Part shown: one piece after another, positions 54,616 through 64,000 of the stretch | Layout: each line of letters opens with the position of its first letter | Position numbering within the stretch: the first letter of the stretch is position 1 | Assembly: GCA_024663395.1 (NCBI GenBank) | Contig: JANFAH010000009.1 | Coordinates: 558,001-622,000 of the forward strand | DNA length: 64,000 bases | Direction of reading: 5' to 3' | Source of the DNA: Pisolithus tinctorius | Lineage: Eukaryota > Basidiomycota > Agaricomycetes > Boletales > Pisolithaceae | Translations under genes and position numbers: made by a program | Notes under the pieces: model-generated | What the model was told of the DNA's origin: nothing | Databases searched by the model: none | Seen by the model: only the letters and a program-made list of their open reading frames with translations

Positions 54616-57600
54616 ATGGAAATTGCGGAGGAAGAAATTCCGAGCCCCCAGGACATTGTTAATGATGAAGAAGATGCATATACGAACAACTACGACCATG
54701 TTCTCCTCAAAGGCGAAAGCCTAAATTCCGCAGAAGAGACAATCCTGTTTGACTCTGGCGCTTCACATCATATGTCCTCCTACCGCAGCAAATTCCTCGA
54801 CTACAAGCCAATCATACCCAAACCTATCACCGCTGCCAACAACCACACCTTCCATGCCATCGGGAAAGGCAATCTCGCAATTTCACTCCCAAACAGCACT
54901 ACCCAGACCCATATTCGACTCAAGGATGTGCTCTATGCCCCCAAGATGGGAATTACACTCGTTTCTGTTAGCAAACTTGACATCGCTGGGTATGCGGCAT
55001 TATTCCGAGACAAGCATTGTCAAATCTTCAACGCTCAGAAAAAGAAAGTAGCCGAAATTCCGATGCAAAAAGGCCTCTACTGCCTCAAACGAGCTCATCG
55101 TGCCTTCACAGGCCTAGCCAAGGCCATGGAATCCTTAACCATGGAGGAGATTCACATAAGGCTTGGCCACATCGCTCCTGAAGCCATCCAGCGCATGCTC
55201 AAGGATGGCACGATTACCGGAATTAAACTGGACAAAGCACATCCTACCATGGGCACGTGCAATTCATGTGAATATGCCAAAGCGACTCGGAAGCCCATTG
55301 GGAAGGAGCGCGACCCACCCCGCCATGAACACCTAGGTGATGAGGTCCACACAGATCTCTGGGGACCTTCTCTGGTCCAAACCCCTGGCCACAGTCAATA
55401 CTATGTCTCATTCACGGACGACCACACCCGCTACACCAAGCTGTACCTCCAAAAGATGAAAGCCGAGACCTTCATGTCATACAAGGCCTATGAAGCATGG
55501 CTGAACACACAGTTCAACACCAAAGTCAAGCGACTTCGCTCAGATCGAGGGGGAGAATACCTTAGTGCGGAATTTTCAGAATATCTGAAATCCCAAGGCA
55601 CAGAATGATGCATAACCGTCCATGATACCCCTGAACACAACGGAGTTGCAGAACGACTCAACAGAACACTCATTGAGTGTGTATGTGCGATGATTCATGC
55701 CAGTGGCCTACCCAAGAACCTCTGGGGGGAGGCCATTATGCATGCAACCTGGCTCAAAAACTGCTCGTCGACTCGCTGTCTAGGCACAAAAACTCCCTAT
55801 GAAATGCTCTACCAAAGACCACCCAACCTCTCAAAAATTCTGGTCTGGGGATGCCATGTCAAGGTCCATGACACCTCTGGCTCCAAACTAGACATGTGAG
55901 CCCGAGACGGACACTGGGTAGGTTTCGACCCTGAGAGTGATGGCCACCATGTCTACTGGCCTGACACACGAGCAATTGGAATTGAAAGAAGTGTCATTTT
56001 CGAGTGCTGAGATGTGTCTGTACCACATGGTGTGCCGCTTGAGGGGGAGCAGGGGGACGCCTCAGAAAGCAATTCTGAAGCCTCAAAATGAAATTCCGAA
56101 ACCTCAGAATGGAACTCCGCAGCTTCACAGGGAAATTCCGAGGCCCCACAGATGGTCGAGCAACCCACCGAAGCAACTTCAGGAATTCCGAGACTAATTC
56201 CAGACCCACTCGGAGACAATTTCGAAACACCTCCACCTCAACCTCGTCATTCCACTCGCCAGTGCTTCGAGTCAGACTATATGAGGTGCCTACGTGCAGG
56301 GGAAGGCACTCATGATGGGCACATCCCTCTCAACTTCGTAAAAGAACTCCGAGAGAGTGATAGCAACCCAAACAGCCCAAAATCCTGAGAAAACACTACC
56401 TATGTATTCGATGAAGAACTAGCTGCCGATGAAGATGACACTAACATTGTGTATGCTATGGTGGCAGGGATGGCTGAAGCCGAAGGGCTAGACCCATCAA
56501 CAGTCCATGAGGCGAAATCCCGAGCTGACTGGCCAAAGTGGCAAAATGCCATAAATGCGGAATTAAACAGCCTAGAGGAAGTGCATACCTGGGATGTCGT
56601 TGAGTGCCCCAAAGGTGCAAATGTCATAGGATGCAAATGGGTCTTCAAGATCAAACACAACGCTGCTGGAGAAATCGAGAAGTACAAGGCCCGCCTAGTT
56701 GCTAAGGGCTATTCTCAGATCCAGGGCGTTGACTATGACGAAACATATGCTCCCGTTGCAAGACTTGCATCTCTCTGCACCATACTAGCAGTTGCTGCAT
56801 GCAATGACTGGGATATCGATGTATTCGATTTCCACTTGGCATTCCTCAATGGCAAACTTGGAGATGGCGAAGACATCTACATGGAGCTCCCTGAGGGCTA
56901 TGCTGTAGGGCGGAATTTTTCCTGTCCAGTTGGGAAGCTAAACGTAGCATTATACGGCTTGAAACAAGGCGTGCTTCGGTGGTACCAGAAGCTATGCGCT
57001 ACTCTTGCAGATCTTGGGCTCACCAGAGCACACGCAGACTGGGGAGTGTTCTACGGTCGCATAGGATCAGAAATCCTCATCCTTGCCAGCCACGTCGATG
57101 ACTGCACTGTAACAGGCAGTTCCCCATCATTAATTCGCTCATTTAAACAGGAGATCAGCACTCGTTTTAAAATCTCTGACCTAGGGCCCATCAGTTGGCT
57201 ACTTGGGATGAAGGTGACACGGAACAGAGAAGCCCGCACCATATCCCTGTCGCAGCAGTCATACATCGAGGCCATCCTAACAAAATACAACCTTGCTGAC
57301 TGCAAACCTGCTGCAATTCCGATGGACCCCGGAATAAAACTCTCTCGCGGAGAAATTCCGCAGCCAGCCGAAGAAGCTGCACACATGAAAAACATACCCT
57401 ACCATGCTGCTGTTGGCTCCCTCATGCACCTCGCCGTTGGAACGCACCCTGACATTGCATTTGCTGTCTCCATGGTCGCACAGTTCAACAATGCACCCAA
57501 CATGACTCACTGGGAGGCTGTGAAATGAATCTACAGGTATATCTCAGGCACAAAAGCGCTCGCTTTAACTCTCAGAAATTCAGAATGAGGCCTCGAGGGC

Positions 57601-58056
57601 TATACCGATGCAGACAGAGCTTCGCAGGAGCATCGATGTGCTATAAGCAGATATGCCTACCTACTGGATGGTGGAGCTATCAGTTGGGCCTCACGGGAAC
57701 AGGAACTTGTAACGCTCTCCACTGCTGAAGTGGAGTATGTCACGGCGACTCACGCAGCCAAAGAGGGCCTGTGGCTTCGACAACTCATCGGAGAAGTTTT
57801 CCGACCACTCAAACACCCTATCCCGCTGTATTCTGACAGTCAATCTGCCATTGCGCTTACCAAAGATGGCAGCTATCACACTCGCACAAAGCACATCGAC
57901 ATATGATACCATTTCATTCATTTTGCTGTGGAAAACAATTCCTTTCGTTTAATTTATTGTCCTACTGACGACATGGTCGCTGATACCCTTACCAAGCCTC
58001 TACCTAGCATCAAGGCGAAACACTTTGTGTCTGCACTCAGACTTTGTTCTGATTGA
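54616..58056 (+). pseudogene. Copia B pol frame with eight in-frame TGA codons
   Basis: One frame of 1147 codons holds protease (ILFDSGASHHMSS), integrase (HIRLGHIAPEAI, CNSCEYAKATRKP, the catalytic stretch LRSDRGGEYLS, then NGVAERLNRTL), reverse transcriptase (FDFHLAFLNGKL, ASHVDDCTVTGS) and RNase H (YTDAD, LYSDSQSAIALTKDG). Stops occur at 55606, 55897, 56008, 56089, 56386, 57526, 57586 and 57904. All are TGA, and there is no TAA or TAG before the natural end at 58054-58056. Homologous codons in copia C read CGA at two of these sites. The natural stop lies inside the polypurine tract. Confidence 0.9.
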
Positions 58057-58063
58057 GGGGGAG
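58053..58063 (+). other. Polypurine tract of copia B
   Basis: TTGAGGGGGAG lies directly before the 3' LTR and is identical to that of copia A. It includes the pol stop codon. Confidence 0.85.
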
Positions 58064-58355
58064 TGTCGAGAATGCAATCCGGAGTTATGGTAGCATCTTG
58101 GAGTTTCGCCCAGAGGGCTCGGAATTGTTCCCCGACCCTCGGAATTAAATTCCGATGTCAATGCGCTTACTAATTATGGTACTATAAATTTTCCGCACCA
58201 TTCTTTTCCACCTCAGTGACTACTTCATACACTGAGGTGAGTATAGCTAGATTCCCACTCGTTTACTTGGTACTGACATAGTGTAGAAACTCATACCTTC
58301 ATTAGGTACTAATACAGTGACTACTTCGTACACTGAGAAACTCATACCTTCGTTA
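58064..58355 (+). repeat. 3' LTR of copia B
   Basis: It is a 292-bp repeat of 52873-53164. It begins TGTCGAGAATGC where the 5' copy has TGTTGAGAATGC, one of several C/T differences at CpG. Confidence 0.92.
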
Positions 58356-58360
58356 TTTTT

Positions 58361-60326
58361 CTAGTGGCTTGACAGGTATCACTGCATGATCCAGTCCAGG
58401 CAGTTTCAATGTGCGAGTACAGTCCAGTTTGACCAGAATGTATAAAGGGGGACATGTCAGTTCTACGACAGGTCCATTGCTGCGAAGGATCGGTTCATCA
58501 GGATGGAGGATAATATGGACTATGGTACTGCGTGCACTGTTGGTGATGTCAAGGTCTGTCTGTACATTTTGCATGACCATTACCTTCATACTGACTGAGA
58601 TATCCACCTTGTCAGGTAGATCACTTTTCCATCACTGGCTCTGATTGCCATTGCCACTTCGTCAGGTGGCAAGAGCATATCATTCAAGCAGCATCAGAGG
58701 TTGGCCTTTGATGGTATCTGTGGCTGTAGTGCTGAATATGTAGCTGTCTTTTTCGTGGGCGTGATTGAGTACCGCAATCTCATTCCAAAGTTGTTGAACG
58801 GTGTGACGGGGCATAATGAGAGATGCATCACACCATGGAGTTGTTGAGAAATCAGTTGGCATACAGGCAGGATTGGTGAGTACGAGAGATCACAACATTT
58901 CCATGTGATGCGCCTGAACTCGCCCATAGCACAGGTGTTGTAGAAAGTCATGCCAGACAGGATCTGTCACCCGCATCTGCTCTCAAAGGATGACAACTGT
59001 TTCAAATTCTTCATATATCACACACCTGAGCTTGGGAAGAGTACAATCACATTGGTTTGTGGTAGGGTAATACAGCGCTTCTGTGGGACCAACTGCAACA
59101 GGTGGGAATTGATGGAAATTGCCACACATTATTATGCTGATGCCACCAAATGAATGATCACTGGCATGCTGGCCGGTCACCATTTTGCCTATACCAATGT
59201 TGTGTGATAACTGTGCCAGGAATGTTTTGCCTAGCATTGACATCTCGTCCATGATGAGACACTGGTATGTCTTCCAGAAATCCTGTAACTTCACCTTCAT
59301 CTGAGGACTCAAAAGCTCGGATCTAGATCGTGACATCATGCCAATGGTGTGCATTGTTTTTCTGTCAATGAGAGAGGCAGCAACACTGGTATATGCTGTC
59401 TTTAGCAGGATGTGATGCACCCCTTGATGTGCGAAGTACTGGGTAATAGATTGAATAACTTTCGACTTCCTTGTACTGCCTTCCCCATGAATGAGCATGC
59501 ATAGAGGTGGGGGATCATGTCCACACAACCACTGGTCAACATGCCAAGTGACTATGTCATACACATGACATTGGTCTGCTTTGAGCATCGATGGGTCCAA
59601 TGCAGCTATCATGGTCTCTGCTATTTCTGTGCTGTCCATGGGTGTCTGGATTTCTGGTAGGTTGTGTTGGTGCAATGGGATGACACTGGGAAGGATATCA
59701 GATGGGGTTGGCAAAGAAGAGGTGGGATCTATGATTGTGTTCTGTAACTGAACATCCCATGCCATGAGGTCGTTCCATGTCAACAAATTCTGCAGGTCTT
59801 CTTCACCTGTGTGAGATACCCTGGACATTGACACTTCTACTGTGTCGATGTCGTGAAAGCTCCCAGCATCCATCCATGTTGGCTTGACATCATCAGGAAA
59901 GACTTTTGTGATCATCGCAGCTTGTACAGCCAGATGTCCATGTAGTTCTTCCTGCCATGGGGTTTGCCCTGCAATAATAGCAGCTAATCCTTGTTCGGTC
60001 AGCAATGGCTCACCCTCAGTGTGTGTGAAAGCCCCATCCTCCTCCAAAGGTTCCTCATTGTATAAATTTTCGCCAAGATCATGGGGAGAGTGTTGGGTGT
60101 ACAGCACCTGTTGCTCCTGCACCAATTTCTCAGAGCAGTGAAAATATTGCACTCCAGAGATTATGTGGTGTATTCGGGTGGGTGCCAACACCATGAATGT
60201 GTTCAGAGCAACTTGCCATGTCTCATGAGATTTCTTGAGGTCGGTGTGGAGGTCCTGCCATGGTTTTAGTAGCATAAGCATCAATGCACAGTAAAATGTG
60301 TGACAATCAGGATCATCCTGCATAGG
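58361..60326 (-). pseudogene. N-terminal and central part of a PIF1-like (Helitron-type) helicase
   Basis: The minus strand encodes DPDCHTFYCALMLMLLKPWQ, a linker typical of basidiomycete Helitron helicases, and then the SF1B core: Walker A as MLIHGEGSTRKSKVIQSI, Walker B as CLIMDEMSML, and GGISIIMCGNFHQFPPV. The family P-loop is GxGGTGKS, so two glycines are lost here (S and R). The frame is broken by TGA at 58983-58985, where family members have Arg (VIL.EQMRVTDPVW), and by further shifts before DISVSMKVMVMQNVQTD. Copia B cuts it at 58360 and copia C cuts its 5' side at 60331. No Rep domain is visible. A non-functional remnant of a helicase-bearing transposon is the best reading. Confidence 0.82.
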
Positions 60327-60331
60327 GAAGT

Positions 60332-60623
60332 TAATGAAGGTATGAGTTTCTCAGTGTACGAAGTAGTCACTATATTAGTACCTAACGAAGGTATGAGTTT
60401 CTACACTACGTCAGTACCAAGTAAACGAGTGGGAATCTAGCTATACTCACCTCAGTGTATGAAGTAGTCACTGAGGTGGAAAAGAATGGTGTGGAAAATT
60501 TATAGTACCATAATTAGTAAGTGCATTGACATCGGAATTTAATTCCAAGGGTCGGGGAACAATTCCGAGCCCTCTGGGTGAAACTCTGAGATGCTACCAT
60601 AACTCCGGATTGCATTCTCGACA
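60332..60623 (-). repeat. 3' LTR of copia C
   Basis: The reverse complement starts TGTCGAGAATGC and ends CTTCATTA. It is a close match to both copia B LTRs, including the duplicated segment near its end. Confidence 0.9.
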
Positions 60624-60630
60624 CTCCCCC

Positions 60631-61302
60631 TCAATCAGAACAAAGTCTGAGTGCAGACATGAAGTGTTTCGCCTTGATGCTAGGTAGAGGCTTGGTAAGG
60701 GTATCGGCGACCATGTCGTCAGTAGGACAATAAATTAAATGAAAGGAATTGTTTTCCACAGCAAAACGAATGAAATGGTATCGTATGTCGATGTGCTTTG
60801 TGCGAGCGTGATAGCTGCCATCTTTGGTAAGCACAATGGCGGATTGACTGTCGGAATACAGCGGGATAGGGTGTTTGAGTGGTCGGAAAACTTCTCTGAT
60901 GAGTCGTCGAAGCCACAGGCCCTCTTTGGCTGTGTGAGTCACTGCGATGTACTCCGCTTCAGCGGTGGAGAGCGTTACAAGTTCTTGTTTCTGTGAAACC
61001 CAACTGATAGCTCCACCATCCAGTAGGTAGGCATATCCGCTTATAGCACGTCGATGCTCCTGTGAAGCTCCATCTGCATCAGTATAGCCCTTGAGGCCTC
61101 GTTCTGAATTTCCAAACGTTAAAGCGAGCGCTTTTGTGCCTGAGATATACCTGTAGATTTGTTTCATGGCCTCCCAGTGAGTCATGTTGGGTGCATTGTT
61201 GAACTGTGCGACTGTGGAGACAGCAAATGCAATGTCAGGGCATGTTCCAATGGTGAGGTGCATGAGGGAGCCAACAGCAGCATGGTAGGGTACGTTTTTC
61301 AT
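60631..61302 (-). pseudogene. Copia C RNase H region (5' truncated by a gypsy insertion)
   Basis: An open 223-codon frame from MKNVPYHAAVGSLMHLTIGT to the end SALRLCSD. It includes KGYTDADGASQEHRR, TLSTAEAEYIAVTH and IDIRYHFIRF, the RNase H landmarks. Unlike copia B it keeps CGA at SERGL and HIDIRY and has CAA in AMKQIYRY. The upstream pol is cut at 61309. Confidence 0.88.
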
Positions 61303-61308
61303 GAGTGC

Positions 61309-61704
61309 TGTGACGAGACCTAAACAACAGGGTTTGTTGTAGGCTCACACCAAGAACCAACAGAAGAGAGAAGAGAGAAGAAAGGGGAAGCGGCTTAGAA
61401 GCAGGCAGCTTTTAGGACTCAAAGACCCAAATGAACTAGCTTAGAGCTAGTTGGGCGATTGAGCGACGGTACTTATACTAAGGTACATGAGGTAACGGTG
61501 AGGCATACACGAGGTCCATGACATCATGGTGATGTCATGATGACACCATAGTGGAGCGGAACGTACTAGAAGGAGAAAGCATGGTAAAGGCGAGGCGAGG
61601 TCTAGGCTGGGGCCTGGACCGAGATCAAGAGATAAGACAAGACAAGAAGATTAGATAAGACAAAAAGGAAAAGAAAAGAAAGAAAAAGAGTACGTATTGT
61701 AACA
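61309..61704 (-). repeat. 3' LTR of the gypsy element
   Basis: A 396-bp candidate LTR defined by TG...CA ends, by the polypurine tract on its inner side and by resumption of copia C sequence on its outer side. Its partner LTR lies outside the window. Confidence 0.8.
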
Positions 61705-61717
61705 CTATCCCCTCCTT
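61705..61717 (-). other. Polypurine tract of the gypsy element
   Basis: The minus strand reads AAGGAGGGGATAG immediately before the 3' LTR. The pol stop TAA (61716-61718) overlaps its edge. Confidence 0.7.
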
Positions 61718-64000
61718 AGAAATCAACTTCCAGGCAATTGAAGGTCGGGACAGTGTCAGTGAAGTTCTCCAGGGGTTTAAAGAGGGAGGAGAAGAGGGTG
61801 GAGTTCATGCCACAGAGTTTTCGAGGAGCAGAGGGATTGCGACGATGAAAGTCCCTGACAGCACCAGGGGCAGACCTCAAAGCGGACTCGGGCTCCCAAG
61901 TGCGATCTTCATCGTGATACCCCTTCCAATGGACAAGGTACTCAAGCCTGTTCCTTTTTAGGCGAGAATCAGCGATGTAGTCCACCTCAAATTCTTCATC
62001 GCCTTCGTGTCCCACCACTGGTCCTGGGTGGGTGACAGTTTGTCCTTCCAAAGGGCCTTTGTACGGCTTGACCCGAGAAACGTTAACAACTGGGTGGATT
62101 TTGAGGGTCTTAGGAAGTTTCAACTCTACCGCATTGGGTTTGAGTGAAACAACCTTGTAAGGGCCAATCCACCATTCCGTGAGTTTCCTGGAGGGGTGGC
62201 CAGAGAGAGAGATGTGGGAGGTCTCCAGCCAAACCATGTCACCCACCGAGTAGGAAGGGGTGTCAGAACAAGACGCGTCTGCAGACACCTTCATCCGTTC
62301 CATGGCTTTATCCAAAGCCTTCTTTGTATCCTCCAAAACCTTAGTGAGGTCAACGGCATGGTCCATGGCTGCCTCTGCCTTGGAGAGAAAGGGCTCTACG
62401 CCCATCCTGGGAGTATAAGAGTGAGTGACCGAGAAGGGGCTCCTGCCAGTGGACTCCTGTCGTTTGTTATTGTAGGAGAACTGGGCGACCTTGAGCCAAG
62501 AAGGCCAGGAACCCTGTCTGTCGTTGACAAAGAGGCGGAGATACTGCTGCAGGTCTTGGTTAAGATGCTCCGTTTGACCATCTGTTTGGGGGTGGAAGGC
62601 AGTGGAGAGTTTGGGTTTGATCCCAAGCATTTTGCAGAGGTCAGTGGTGAACACGCTGGCAAACTGGGGGCCACGATCAGAGATAACGGAGGATGGTAAA
62701 CCATGCTGAGTCCACACGTGATCTTGGAAGAGTTCTGCCATCTGAAGGGAGGAAACCTCCTTGGTAGTGGAGGCAAAGACCACCTCCTTCGAAAACCTGT
62801 CCACCACCACCATGATGTTGTCGAAGCCCTGTGCCTCTGGTAACTCCATGAAGTCAACCGAGATGTCGGTCCAGGGGCGTTCTGGGACGGGATTTGGAAG
62901 GAGCTTTCCTGTGGGAGGAGTTCTAGAACTTTTAGCCATTTGGCAGCGGTGGCACACCGAGACATAGTCTCTGACAGTGGTGGTCATTCCAGGCCAAACA
63001 TAGTTGCGAGAGACGAGTTCCAGAGTCTTCTTCCATCCAGGATGTCCTGCAAGCGGAGTGTCATGGTGTTTTTCGAGGCAGTGGACCCTGACGGCAGGTG
63101 GGACATAAACCTTCCCCTGACAAACATACAGTCCTTCCTTAAGGACGGAGCCTTCTGGTTGTGGTGTTACCGAAGAGGCGGACTTCAGAGCAAGGACAAG
63201 GTCAACATCCTCTCCTACCATCAAGGTGGCTGCCACCCTAGAGGGATCGAGTAACGTAACCCCCTGGTTGTCTGACCCCTGCGGCTCGTGATCCTCCCTC
63301 CTAGAAAGGGCATCAGCCTTAGCCATTGAAGACCCAGGCTTATACACTAGCTTATAGTTGAACCGGGAGAGGTACTGGGCCCAACATGCCTGGCAGCGAT
63401 CTAGATTCTGCGCTTTCATGAAATACTGAAGGTTTGAGTGGTCTGTCCAGACTTCGAACTGGTAAGGGGTGGCCTCCAGATAGTGTCTCCACATTTCTAG
63501 AGCACGAATTATGGCCAGCATCTCTTTATCGAAGACCTGGTAATTTCGTTCTGGGGGGGACATGGAGTGAGAGTAGAAGGCAACGGGTCGCCAGAGATCA
63601 TCATCACATTTTACAGAGAGCACAGCCCCAGTGGCAAAGTCCGAAGCGTCTGTTTCCAGATGAAACTCTCTATCTTGATCCGGGAAGGTGAGGACAGGGG
63701 CAGTAGTGAAGGCGACCTTCAAAGCATCGAAGGCCTGTTGTTCTCGTGGACCCCAAGTCCAGAGTTGATCTTTCCTTGTGAGGTCATTGAGTGGACGAGC
63801 GATCTGTGCGAAGTCCTTGATGAAGCGGCGATAGAAGTTTGCCAGTCCTAAGAAGGCTCGTACCAAGCGGACCTTCGTAGGGGTCAGCCACTCGGTAATG
63901 GCTTTCACCTTACCCTCATCCATGCTGACTCCTTCGGTTCCAACCACCATGCCCAAGAACTCCACCTGCTTCTGTTTGAAGAAACACTTCTCCGGTTTAA
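61716..64000 (-). CDS. Gypsy pol: RT end, RNase H, integrase, chromodomain (5' partial)
   Basis: The frame is open from the window edge (LKPEKCFFKQKQVEFLGMVV) with no internal stop. The reverse transcriptase thumb (FLGLANFYRRFIKDFAQ) is followed by RNase H (LETDASDF, VFDKEMLAI, VWTDHSNLQYF). The integrase zinc finger (HHDTPLAGH, CHRCQMAK) and core follow, with D in DISVDFMELP, D in VISDRGPQF and E in TDGQTEHLNQ. A chromodomain is near the C-terminus (YLVHWKGYHDEDRTWEPES), which in chromoviruses guides insertion to histone-marked chromatin. The YxDD motif lies upstream of the window. The open frame suggests a young, possibly active copy. Confidence 0.92.
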   Translation of the reverse strand, partial: KPEKCFFKQKQVEFLGMVVGTEGVSMDEGKVKAITEWLTPTKVRLVRAFLGLANFYRRFIKDFAQIARPLNDLTRKDQLWTWGPREQQAFDALKVAFTTAPVLTFPDQDREFHLETDASDFATGAVLSVKCDDDLWRPVAFYSHSMSPPERNYQVFDKEMLAIIRALEMWRHYLEATPYQFEVWTDHSNLQYFMKAQNLDRCQACWAQYLSRFNYKLVYKPGSSMAKADALSRREDHEPQGSDNQGVTLLDPSRVAATLMVGEDVDLVLALKSASSVTPQPEGSVLKEGLYVCQGKVYVPPAVRVHCLEKHHDTPLAGHPGWKKTLELVSRNYVWPGMTTTVRDYVSVCHRCQMAKSSRTPPTGKLLPNPVPERPWTDISVDFMELPEAQGFDNIMVVVDRFSKEVVFASTTKEVSSLQMAELFQDHVWTQHGLPSSVISDRGPQFASVFTTDLCKMLGIKPKLSTAFHPQTDGQTEHLNQDLQQYLRLFVNDRQGSWPSWLKVAQFSYNNKRQESTGRSPFSVTHSYTPRMGVEPFLSKAEAAMDHAVDLTKVLEDTKKALDKAMERMKVSADASCSDTPSYSVGDMVWLETSHISLSGHPSRKLTEWWIGPYKVVSLKPNAVELKLPKTLKIHPVVNVSRVKPYKGPLEGQTVTHPGPVVGHEGDEEFEVDYIADSRLKRNRLEYLVHWKGYHDEDRTWEPESALRSAPGAVRDFHRRNPSAPRKLCGMNSTLFSSLFKPLENFTDTVPTFNCLEVDF

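Larger units (their letters stand above)
52873..58355 (+). mobile_element. Complete but decayed Ty1/copia element (copia B) inserted in the helicase gene
   Basis: 5483 bp with 292-bp LTRs at 52873-53164 and 58064-58355, flanked by a TTTTT duplication at 52868-52872 and 58356-58360. The LTRs start TG and end TA. The primer-binding site GGTTATGAGCC (53165-53175) and polypurine tract TTGAGGGGGAG (58053-58063) abut the LTRs. The two LTRs differ at roughly a dozen sites, all transitions by my reading, so this copy is older than copia A or has decayed faster. Gag and pol follow on the plus strand. Confidence 0.93.
60332..61308 (-). mobile_element. Copia C, 3' part of a second copy of the copia B family
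   Basis: Minus-strand element with a 292-bp 3' LTR (60332-60623), polypurine tract (60624-60634) and RNase H. It is the same family as copia B. It entered the helicase gene, with candidate target bases GAAGT at 60327-60331. Its 5' remainder lies beyond the gypsy insertion at 61309, outside or near the window edge. Confidence 0.88.
61309..64000 (-). mobile_element. Ty3/gypsy (chromovirus-type) element nested in copia C, runs off the window
   Basis: The 3' LTR at 61309-61704 reads TGTTACA...CACA on the minus strand and is followed upstream by the polypurine tract AAGGAGGGGATAG and pol. The insertion interrupts the copia C RNase H frame just before its ATG at 61302. A duplicated AGTGC (61304-61308) is predicted again beyond the far LTR. 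Confidence 0.9.

Noticed and set aside
54616..58056. A nuclear UGA-to-Trp genetic code as the cause of the TGA codons
   Set aside because: Host genes in the window use TGA as a normal stop (for example the C2-WW gene), and the sibling copia has CGA or CAA, not TGG, at the same positions.
1..64000. tRNA, rRNA or CRISPR features
   Set aside because: A scan for cloverleaf B-box motifs and regularly spaced repeats found nothing convincing. The tRNA-Met-like strings at 20432 and 53165 are retrotransposon primer sites, not tRNA genes.

Overview
This window is nuclear DNA from a filamentous fungus, most likely an Agaricomycete (Basidiomycota). The genes carry many short introns of about 50-60 nt with GT...AG ends, gene spacing is tight, and the gene content is fungal: a KRE6-type glucan-synthesis protein, a Zn2Cys6 regulator, FOL3 and HOPS/CORVET VPS11. 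The transposons are Ty1/copia, Ty3/gypsy with a chromodomain, and a PIF1-like helicase of Helitron type. There is no prokaryotic operon, CRISPR array or phage. I joined exons by eye from splice signals and protein continuity. The species is not identified.

Layout, left to right. 1-1278: 3' end of a leucine-rich-repeat gene resembling RAD7. 1663-5725: complete 11-exon VPS11. 6427-7990: a decayed partial VPS11 duplicate joined to an inverted fragment resembling HIS5. 8737-10516: a C2 plus triple-WW protein without a HECT domain. 12177-13866: a cytochrome P450. 15222-21023: a 67-bp inverted-repeat pair enclosing a complete copia element (15618-20783, TSD GGCCT). 21813-22273: a small unknown gene. 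22546-27183: SMC6. 27699-28836: a proline-rich single-pass membrane protein whose start codon is split by an intron. 29588-33485: a ULP2-type SUMO protease. 33788-35257: dihydrofolate synthase FOL3. 35496-37664: a MYND-finger protein. 37766-39017: a METTL13-like methyltransferase. 39667-42148: KRE6/SKN1. 42320-43828: AOS1 (SUMO E1 subunit). 44437-47418: a Zn2Cys6 transcription factor. 47753-50386: a PPR-like mitochondrial protein. 50750-51874: an unknown coiled-coil protein.

From 52490 to the right edge the window is a nested transposon stack. A PIF1-like helicase gene on the minus strand is cut by copia element B (+, 52873-58355) and, at its 5' side, by copia element C (-, from 60332). Element C is in turn cut at 61309 by a gypsy element whose 3' LTR and pol run off the window.

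The most interesting signals are in the repeats. All 11 in-frame stops in the two copia polyprotein frames are TGA, and sibling copy C has CGA or CAA at three of the same sites, so ancestral CpG sites have decayed on either strand. Removing copia B and one copy of its target duplication restores the helicase frame exactly. Both copia families use a primer-binding site matching the anticodon arm of tRNA-Met (CAT). Among host genes, SMC6 encodes part of its ATP-binding P-loop on a 12-nt microexon. SMC6, the ULP2 homologue and AOS1 are linked in function (SUMO and genome maintenance), but their proximity may be chance. I found no new defence or biosynthetic system.
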